From: DAOTVD01 sp034437075
Lineage (GTDB): Bacteria; Chloroflexota; Anaerolineae; Aggregatilineales; J027
NCBI GenBank assembly: GCA_034437075.1
Contig: DAOTVD010000147.1
Location: 1-12,341, forward strand
Direction: 5' to 3'
DNA length: 12,341 nucleotides
Part shown: positions 8,022 through 12,341 of the stretch, in pieces
Layout: each line of letters starts with the position of its first letter
Position numbering within the stretch: the first letter of the stretch is position 1
Program-made: the position numbers and the translations under genes
Notes under the pieces: model-generated
Seen by the model: only the letters and a program-made list of their open reading frames with translations
Databases searched by the model: none
Told to the model about the DNA's origin: nothing

Positions 8022-8489
8022 TTATTTGAAGAATAGTTTGAAGGTCAGGCGTCCGAGGGTGATCTCGTCCCCATCGCGGATAGCATAATCCCGGTCTTCT
8101 ACCAGGCGACTACCGTTGAGGTACGTGTGATTGGTGCTTTGCAAGTCGCGGATAAACACCTGGTTATCTTCGCGGATGAACATCGCATGGCGGCGTGACA
8201 CGCCATGATTGGCCGCATCAAAGCTGGACAAATTGAAGCCATTATCCGCGCCTTCGCGCCCTAGCACCAATTCATTATCCAGCTTGATAGCGACGGGGTC
8301 TTCATAGCCTACGAAATGTAACAACATCACGTGGTCATCTGCAAGGTACTGGCTACCGGCAGCGAGATTGTCATCTTCTTCGTTTAGTTGTTTGGTGCTC
8401 ACTGAGACCATGCCCAGCGCGACACCACATTTTTCGCAGAATAGAAGCCCTTCGCGGTTGTCGTATCCGCAGTTCTGGCATATTTGCAT
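8022..8489 (-). CDS. zinc-ribbon and FHA domain protein
   Basis: This 155-residue cytoplasmic protein binds phosphothreonine peptides through an FHA domain. The N-terminus is a zinc ribbon with two CxxC knuckles (Cys4, Cys7, Cys18, Cys21). A polar, acidic linker follows (about 28-52). The FHA domain covers about 55-152 with the classical residues: LGRE (76-79), SRRH (98-101), the ST-N site (118-120) and NG (125-126). It is normal in length for such adaptor proteins. The partner is presumably a Ser/Thr kinase or its substrate, but no such kinase lies in the window. The start is supported by GGAG seven bases upstream and by a clear promoter at 8522-8550. It appears to be transcribed alone: it has its own promoter and a terminator after its stop. 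Confidence 0.93.
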   Translation of the reverse strand: MQICQNCGYDNREGLLFCEKCGVALGMVSVSTKQLNEEDDNLAAGSQYLADDHVMLLHFVGYEDPVAIKLDNELVLGREGADNGFNLSSFDAANHGVSRRHAMFIREDNQVFIRDLQSTNHTYLNGSRLVEDRDYAIRDGDEITLGRLTFKLFFK

Positions 8490-8521
8490 AATTTTACTCC
8501 AACAAGAGCTTGATCTTACCT

Positions 8522-8550
8522 AATATACAACTTGCTCCGCCCCCTGACAA
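8522..8550 (-). promoter_or_regulatory. sigma70-like promoter for the zinc-ribbon/FHA gene
   Basis: Read on the minus strand, TTGTCA (8545-8550) and TATATT (8522-8527) are separated by exactly 17 bp. Each box differs from consensus at one position. The -10 ends 32 bases before the start codon, leaving a short leader with a GGAG ribosome site. Confidence 0.75.
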
Positions 8551-8595
8551 GCAATCCTTGGTCATGGGAGGGATGCGATAATATGGTGCTTGGGG

Positions 8596-8625
8596 GGTGG
8601 CGCAAAAGATAGTCCTTGGTGGCGC
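8596..8625. repeat. short direct repeats downstream of the aminopeptidase gene
   Basis: GGTGGCGC occurs at 8596-8603 and 8618-8625, 22 bp apart. TCCTTGGT also occurs at 8555-8562 and 8613-8620. They follow directly after the aminopeptidase stop on the minus strand. I see no terminator hairpin for the aminopeptidase here. The repeats may be the trace of a small local duplication or chance. Confidence 0.3.
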
Positions 8626-9732
8626 TTAGACTTTGAATTCACCATCTTTATAGAACAATTCGCCATCGACCAGGATTTCGCCGCCGTCGCGCATATCGCA
8701 GATCATATCCCAATGGACGCTGGAGGTGTTCTGGCTATTGGTTTCGGGGTAGCCCTGGCCGACGGCCATGTGCACCGTGCCGCCGATCTTTTCATCAAAG
8801 AGGATGCTGCCCGTGAAGCGCTGAATATCGGCATTGGTGCCGATGGCGAACTCGCCCAGGCGCCGCGCGCCGGGGTCAGTGTCTAGTACGCTGTTCAGGA
8901 ATTCGGCACCTTTGCGGGCGGTGGCGTCAGTGACGAGGCCATCTCGGAAGGTCAGGCGCGCGCCGGTCACTTCGTTGCCACGATACAGGGCCGGGTAGGT
9001 AAATTGCACCCAGCCATTCACGCTATCTTCTACCGGGCCGGTGAAGATTTCGCCATCGGGCATATTGCGCTGGCCTTGCGCGTTCAAGAACGTTCGGCCT
9101 GCGATGGACATTTGCAGGTCGATATGTTGCCCGCGCACATGGATATGCGCTTTCCCGCGCAGATAGTCCACCAGGCGGGCTTGCGTTTCGCCCAAGGCAC
9201 GCCAGGCGGCAACCGGGTCATCCAGATGGGCTTTGCACGCGCCATAGAAAAAGTCTTCGTATTGTTGCAAGGACATCTCGGCGGCCTGGGCGTAACCCTG
9301 GGTTGGGAATTGAGTGGAACAACGGCGCAGGCTGCCCTCGCCTTCGCGGCGCATCTGGATGGCGATGTCGGCACCGAAGGCGGCACTGCGCGCGTTTTGC
9401 CCGGCCTGGGGATAGCTGCTGAGGGCCAGCGGATTCTCGGACGCGCCAATGCGGATAATGACGTCGCTCGTTTCGTACATCATTTGCAACATGGGGTTGG
9501 GCATAGCCAATAGGTCGCTATCATCCGTGGCTTCGATGGCCAGGCTATCCTCATCGCTGATGTGAACGTACGTGAACGCTTGCCCGCCGGCCCGCAAGGT
9601 GGCTTGGTATAGTGCAGCAACCAGCGGCTCGGCGGCGGGGCTTAGGGCACGGATGAGGACGCGCTCGCCGGGTTGCACAGCGGTCGAATAGTTGATGATG
9701 ACATCGGCTAGTTTGGTGATACGGGTATCCAT
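8626..9732 (-). CDS. M29-family metallo-aminopeptidase
   Basis: This is a 368-residue cytoplasmic aminopeptidase of family M29 (AmpS/PepS, thermophilic aminopeptidase), which removes N-terminal residues from peptides using two metal ions. The metal-binding motifs are intact: NMPDGEIFTGP (Glu228), GEFAIGTN (Glu294), DEKIGGTVHMAVGQGYPE (Glu314, His321, Tyr328) and the end motif SSVHWDMICDM (His340, Asp342). Assignment of each residue to a ligand role is from memory of the family. The length is slightly under the usual 400 or so residues, but no motif is missing. The start has AGGAGA four bases upstream. No signal peptide is present. A -10-like TATAGT lies upstream on the minus strand near 9763-9768 with a poor -35. 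It is divergent from the thioredoxin/NHL gene, with which it shares a 189-bp control region. Confidence 0.93.
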   Translation of the reverse strand: MDTRITKLADVIINYSTAVQPGERVLIRALSPAAEPLVAALYQATLRAGGQAFTYVHISDEDSLAIEATDDSDLLAMPNPMLQMMYETSDVIIRIGASENPLALSSYPQAGQNARSAAFGADIAIQMRREGEGSLRRCSTQFPTQGYAQAAEMSLQQYEDFFYGACKAHLDDPVAAWRALGETQARLVDYLRGKAHIHVRGQHIDLQMSIAGRTFLNAQGQRNMPDGEIFTGPVEDSVNGWVQFTYPALYRGNEVTGARLTFRDGLVTDATARKGAEFLNSVLDTDPGARRLGEFAIGTNADIQRFTGSILFDEKIGGTVHMAVGQGYPETNSQNTSSVHWDMICDMRDGGEILVDGELFYKDGEFKV

Positions 9733-9800
9733 AGTATCTCCTGATGGGCGTTGTGACCCTTTAACTATACCGCAAGCCCGCCGCTTTGCCCGCTCTCATT

Positions 9801-9828
9801 CAACGCTTACGCCATAAGCGTAAGGTTG
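9801..9828. repeat. inverted repeat with two alternative hairpins in a divergent promoter region
   Basis: CTTACGC (9806-9812) pairs with GCGTAAG (9818-9824) around the loop CATAA. CAAC (9801-9804) and GTTG (9825-9828) extend the stem past one bulged G. The same bases also form a second perfect repeat, CGCTTA (9804-9809) with TAAGCG (9815-9820), which excludes the first. It lies upstream of both promoters rather than after a gene and has no T run, so an operator is more likely than a terminator. No known operator is recognised. Confidence 0.5.
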
Positions 9829-9865
9829 GCACTATTCAGCAACTCAATAATCCAGACAATTTACG

Positions 9866-9871
9866 TATAAT
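9866..9871 (+). promoter_or_regulatory. -10 element for the thioredoxin/NHL gene
   Basis: A perfect TATAAT lies 50 bases before the ATG at 9922. The -35 position (CTCAAT at a 17-bp spacing) is poor, which would fit an activator-dependent promoter, although this is only an inference. The inverted repeat 9801-9828 is centred about 50 bp upstream of this box. Confidence 0.5.
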
Positions 9872-9905
9872 GGCTTCAAAAGCGAGCCACGTAAGCAAAG
9901 ACGAC

Positions 9906-9919
9906 GTACAAGGTACAAG
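9906..9919 (+). repeat. tandem GTACAAG repeat carrying two Shine-Dalgarno-like AAGG sites
   Basis: GTACAAG is repeated twice without a gap and continues into GTATG, the start codon context. This creates AAGG at 9910-9913 (8 bases before ATG, a usable spacing) and at 9917-9920 (1 base before ATG, too close). The first copy is therefore the likely ribosome site and supports ATG 9922. Confidence 0.6.
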
Positions 9920-9921
9920 GT

Positions 9922-12042
9922 ATGAAGAATCTAAAGCTATGGACAGGCATTGCCGGGGCGCTATTACTCGCTTTCGCGATGATATGGGTTTTAGCCCCTT
10001 CGGACGCAGTCGCTCAGGACGACGCCGAATTCACATTTCGGGGTGAAACGCGCGCGCCGGAGTTTCCTATCGGGCTGAACTGGCTGAACGTGGAGCAACC
10101 GCTCACGATGGCCGATCTGGAAGGCAAAATCGTGCTGCTGGATTTCTGGACATATGGGTGCATCAACTGCATTCATGTGATCCCGGATTTGCATCGCTTG
10201 GAAGCCGAATATCCCGAAGAATTGGTCGTGATTGGCGTGCATTCGGCCAAGTTTGATAACGAAGGTGTGACGGAGAACATCCGCCAGATTGTGCAGCGCT
10301 ACGAAGTGACGCATCCGGTTGTTAACGATGCCAATATGGACATCTGGCGTTTGTATAGCGCGCGGGCCTGGCCTTCGATCTATCTGATTGACCCTTACGG
10401 CGATGTGGTCGGGCGTCATGAGGGCGAGGGTGTGTACGAAGCGCTCGCGCCGGTCATCGAGACCATGGCCGAAGAATATCGCGCGGCAGGTGCCATTAAC
10501 CCAACGCCGATCCCGCTGGCGCCGGAAATGGATGACATGGCCGATACGCCGTTGCGCTTCCCCGGCAAGGTGGTTGTGGATGAACCGGGTAACCGCTTGT
10601 TTATTGCCGACACGGGGCATAATCGCATCATCGTCGCGCGCCTGGATAATTACGAAGTGCAGCAGATTATCGGCACGGGCGCAGCAGGCATGACCGATGG
10701 CCCACTCGACACGGCGACCTTTAATACGCCGCACGGTATGGAGTTGGTCGGGAATACGCTCTACGTGGCCGATACGGATAATCATGCTATTCGTGCCGTG
10801 GATTTAGAGGCAGACACGGTGACGCGCGTCGCGGGCACGGGTGCCATTACGCTTGATCGTCCGACAGAGGGCGATGCATTGGCCGTGCCGATGCGCTCGC
10901 CATGGGATGTGACGCATCATGACGGTGTGCTGTATATCGCCATGGCGGGTTCGCATCAACTCTGGCAGATGAATTTGGCGGATGATACCGTGGCGCCCTT
11001 CGCCGGGACAGGTCGCGAAGACCTGATCGACGGTCTGCGCTTGACGGAAGCCGAACTCGCGCAACCCAGCGGCGTGGCTACGGATGGCGATTGGGTCTAT
11101 TTTGCCGACTCGGAATCGAGTTCGCTGCGCCGCGCCCAAATCGCCGAGGGTGGGGTCGTGGAAACGTTGCTCGGCCCGGTTGATGCGCAGAGCGGGCGGT
11201 TGTTCATTTATGGTGATGCGGATGGCCAGCGTGACGAGGCGCTCTTGCAGCATCCGTTGGGCGTGACGATCTCTGCTGATGGGCTGGTTTATTTTGCGGA
11301 TACGTATAACAACAAGATCAAGGTATACGATCCGGCGCGGCGTTTTGGCGAGACATTCGTCGGTGATGCGCGCGGCGGTTATTTCGATGGCACGGGCGAC
11401 GAAGCACTGTTCGATGAGCCAGGCGGCGTGGCGTACTATAACGGTCGCTTGTTCGTGGCCGACACCAATAATCATGCGCTTCGCGTCGTAGACATTGACT
11501 CGCGCAACGTTTCGACGGTCATTTTCCCGAACGTGAATCGCCTGCTGCCGCCGGAAACGGCCATCACGGATGAACCGCTCATCAGCGAACCGCCCCAGGA
11601 GGAAACCGCGCCCAGTTTCGATGATCTGATGGGGAATGGCGAGATTATGCTCGCTCCGCAGACGGTCGCGCCGGGCACGGGGACGATTGTGGTTAATCCG
11701 ATCATGCCCACGGGCTATGGCTTGAACGATCAGGCGCCCTTTACGGCCATCTGGGCCGAGGACGCTATCGCGACGATACCGGCAGAGCAGCGTGATTATC
11801 GCGTGGTGGTGCCCGATTTGCCCATCGAATTCCCGGTTGATCTGGCCGAAGGCGAAACAACCCTCAGCGTGGATTTGACCATCTATTGGTGCGAATACAT
11901 CAATTATGCGCTGTGCTTTGTGGAACGCGGCACGGTGCAAATGCCGATCATCGTGGATGAAACCGCAAGTAACACGACCCTACAATTGGATTATACGCTG
12001 GTACCGCCGGAGTTCCCCGAGGACAGTTTCGGCGGGTCGTAG
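9922..12042 (+). CDS. exported thioredoxin-like + NHL beta-propeller protein, NHLRC2-like
   Basis: The product is 706 residues. An N-terminal hydrophobic segment (about 7-25) with AVA|Q near 29-32 is a signal peptide or anchor. A thioredoxin-like domain (about 45-190) follows with the redox motif CINC (Cys80, Cys83) in WTYGCINCIHVIPDL, the GVHSAKFDNE segment and a cis-proline site WPS (150-152). NHL-type propeller blades cover about 210-545, with recurring phrases such as LFIADTGHNRI, LYVADTDNHAIR, LYIAMAGSHQLW, VYFADSESSSLRR, HPLGVTISADG and LFVADTNNHALR. A beta-rich C-terminal domain (about 580-706) contains a second cysteine pair (WCEYINYALC). The order and many phrases match animal NHLRC2, recalled from memory. 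In the bacterial protein the export signal places the domains outside the membrane. A role in thiol-disulfide chemistry is inferred from the CxxC motif; the substrate is unknown. A terminator-like hairpin overlaps the stop. Confidence 0.9.
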   Translation: MKNLKLWTGIAGALLLAFAMIWVLAPSDAVAQDDAEFTFRGETRAPEFPIGLNWLNVEQPLTMADLEGKIVLLDFWTYGCINCIHVIPDLHRLEAEYPEELVVIGVHSAKFDNEGVTENIRQIVQRYEVTHPVVNDANMDIWRLYSARAWPSIYLIDPYGDVVGRHEGEGVYEALAPVIETMAEEYRAAGAINPTPIPLAPEMDDMADTPLRFPGKVVVDEPGNRLFIADTGHNRIIVARLDNYEVQQIIGTGAAGMTDGPLDTATFNTPHGMELVGNTLYVADTDNHAIRAVDLEADTVTRVAGTGAITLDRPTEGDALAVPMRSPWDVTHHDGVLYIAMAGSHQLWQMNLADDTVAPFAGTGREDLIDGLRLTEAELAQPSGVATDGDWVYFADSESSSLRRAQIAEGGVVETLLGPVDAQSGRLFIYGDADGQRDEALLQHPLGVTISADGLVYFADTYNNKIKVYDPARRFGETFVGDARGGYFDGTGDEALFDEPGGVAYYNGRLFVADTNNHALRVVDIDSRNVSTVIFPNVNRLLPPETAITDEPLISEPPQEETAPSFDDLMGNGEIMLAPQTVAPGTGTIVVNPIMPTGYGLNDQAPFTAIWAEDAIATIPAEQRDYRVVVPDLPIEFPVDLAEGETTLSVDLTIYWCEYINYALCFVERGTVQMPIIVDETASNTTLQLDYTLVPPEFPEDSFGGS

Positions 12043-12054
12043 GCGCCGTTTTTT
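12030..12054 (+). terminator. terminator-like hairpin overlapping the stop codon of the NHL gene
   Basis: CGGCG (12030-12034) pairs with CGCCG (12044-12048) around a 9-base loop that contains the TAG stop, followed by six T (12049-12054). The stem is short but fully GC. Ribosomes reaching the stop would disrupt it, so it may only work after they leave, and the larger palindrome downstream may be the main terminator. Confidence 0.5.
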
Positions 12055-12059
12055 GTACA

Positions 12060-12087
12060 TTGACAGCCTGCCCGAGTGTGCTACACT
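12060..12087 (+). promoter_or_regulatory. tRNA-Lys promoter, consensus -35
   Basis: A perfect TTGACA (12060-12065) and TACACT (12082-12087) are 16 bp apart, a strong promoter as expected for a tRNA gene. Transcription would start near 12094, giving a 5' leader of about six bases before the tRNA. The -10 lies inside the palindrome 12070-12092. Confidence 0.85.
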
Positions 12088-12097
12088 CGGGCTTTAT
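12070..12097 (+). terminator. 10-bp perfect palindrome with T-rich tail inside the tRNA promoter
   Basis: GCCCGAGTGT and ACACTCGGGC form a perfect 10-bp stem around GCT, followed by TTTAT. As RNA from the upstream NHL gene it is a plausible intrinsic terminator with a short U tract. As DNA it covers the spacer and -10 of the tRNA promoter. Confidence 0.6.
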
Positions 12098-12099
12098 AC

Positions 12100-12172
12100 G
12101 GCCCCGTAGCTCAACTGGCAGAGCAGTTGACTCTTAATCAATCGGTTGTAGGTTCGAGTCCTACCGGGGTCA
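12100..12172 (+). tRNA. trnK: tRNA-Lys (anticodon CTT)
   Basis: A full cloverleaf of 73 bases can be drawn. The acceptor stem GGCCCCG pairs with CGGGGTC (one G-T pair), and the D stem is GCTC/GAGC. The anticodon stem GTTGA/TCAAT carries the loop CTCTTAA, so the anticodon CTT (12133-12135) reads AAG for lysine. The variable region is CGGTT, and the T arm is GTAGG-TTCGAGT-CCTAC. The discriminator is A. The following bases are CAC, so CCA is not encoded and must be added after transcription. It is transcribed from its own promoter and ends at a terminator 18 bases downstream. Confidence 0.97.
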
Positions 12173-12189
12173 CAAATTAAGCCGTTTTT

Positions 12190-12214
12190 AAGCCCCTCAA
12201 AAAGAGGGGCTTTT
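12190..12214 (+). terminator. Rho-independent terminator after tRNA-Lys
   Basis: A perfect 9-bp stem AAGCCCCTC/GAGGGGCTT with an AAAAA loop runs into TTTT (12211-12214). It is a standard terminator for the single-tRNA transcript. Confidence 0.92.
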
Positions 12215-12273
12215 GTCCTATAAATGTCCCTCATTCAAACCACACTATAACCCACAAAACCGAACCCCTGCGC

Positions 12274-12302
12274 TACACTCAAAGCATGAACGAACATTCA
12301 TG
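12274..12302 (+). promoter_or_regulatory. candidate -10 and operator-like palindrome before the last gene
   Basis: A TACACT box (12274-12279), identical to the tRNA -10, is followed at once by the perfect inverted repeat CATGAA-CGAACA-TTCATG (12285-12302). The palindrome would sit on the transcription start, where a repressor dimer could block initiation. The GAAC and TTC half-sites recall TetR-type operators, but this is only a resemblance. No good -35 is visible. Confidence 0.4.
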
Positions 12303-12321
12303 TATTGAGGAGCACTGAACC

Positions 12322-12341
12322 ATGGAATTCCCCGAAGCCAT
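12322..12341 (+). CDS. start of an unidentified gene, cut by the window edge
   Basis: ATG at 12322 follows GAGGAG (12307-12312) with a 9-base spacer. The frame reads MEFPEA before the window ends. Too little remains to name it. The operator-like palindrome just upstream suggests a regulated, perhaps self-regulated, gene. Confidence 0.6.

Noticed and set aside
9991..10785. A 264-codon minus-strand frame in the thioredoxin domain region
   Set aside because: It is antisense to the CINC thioredoxin domain, has no motifs of its own and is explained by codon bias of the real gene.
10804..11940. A 378-codon open frame on the minus strand inside the thioredoxin/NHL gene
   Set aside because: The opposite strand codes for an unmistakable NHL propeller. 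The antisense product is rich in R, H and I with no recognisable domain and no ribosome site, the usual shadow of a GC-rich gene.
12286..12318. A 10-codon open frame (MNEHSCIEEH) before the edge gene, a possible leader peptide
   Set aside because: It has no Shine-Dalgarno site, lies at the predicted transcription start inside a palindrome, and shows no run of regulatory codons.
1..12341. CRISPR array, insertion sequence, phage or toxin-antitoxin genes
   Set aside because: No regularly spaced repeats, transposase or integrase motifs, target-site duplications or small paired toxin-like genes were seen on either strand. The tRNA is intact, and I saw no attachment-site repeat in its flanks.

Overview
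The window is GC-rich bacterial DNA with short intergenic gaps, Shine-Dalgarno sites of the GGAG type, sigma70-like promoters and a tRNA gene without an encoded CCA end. The protein set suggests a member of the Chloroflexota (Anaerolineae-like): a GH57 branching enzyme, a zinc-ribbon/FHA protein, an M29 aminopeptidase, a thioredoxin/NHL protein of the NHLRC2 type and a secreted PPC-domain propeller. That placement is an inference from gene families, not from a phylogenetic marker.

Left part (1-2213): the 3' part of a GH57 1,4-alpha-glucan branching enzyme, closed by a strong intrinsic terminator, then a small acidic lipoprotein of unknown function. The lipoprotein converges on, and overlaps by 4 bp, the stop of a cytoplasmic GAF-PAS histidine kinase.

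Middle part, minus strand (2210-5868): reading right to left, a DUF427 protein, a cytoplasmic GH13 alpha-amylase-type enzyme and the histidine kinase, which has its own candidate promoter. The GH57 and GH13 enzymes together suggest alpha-glucan (glycogen-like) metabolism, but they are on opposite strands about 2.5 kb apart and are not one operon.

Right part (5869-12341): a divergent gap leads into a secreted three-part protein (PsbP/DcrB-like domain, beta-propeller, PPC domain). It is followed by a convergent terminator hairpin, a minus-strand zinc-ribbon/FHA protein with a good promoter, and a minus-strand M29 aminopeptidase. A 189-bp divergent control region with an unusual inverted repeat separates the aminopeptidase from a large exported thioredoxin + NHL-propeller protein, a bacterial look-alike of animal NHLRC2. 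The window closes with tRNA-Lys(CTT), whose promoter is interlocked with a perfect palindrome that can also act as the upstream gene's terminator, then a terminator and the first codons of another gene behind an operator-like palindrome.

I found no mobile element, CRISPR array, phage gene or obvious defence or biosynthetic system. Most of the window is ordinary chromosome. The most interesting items are the NHLRC2-like protein, the terminator/promoter overlap before the tRNA, and the two mutually exclusive hairpins in the 9733-9921 divergent region.
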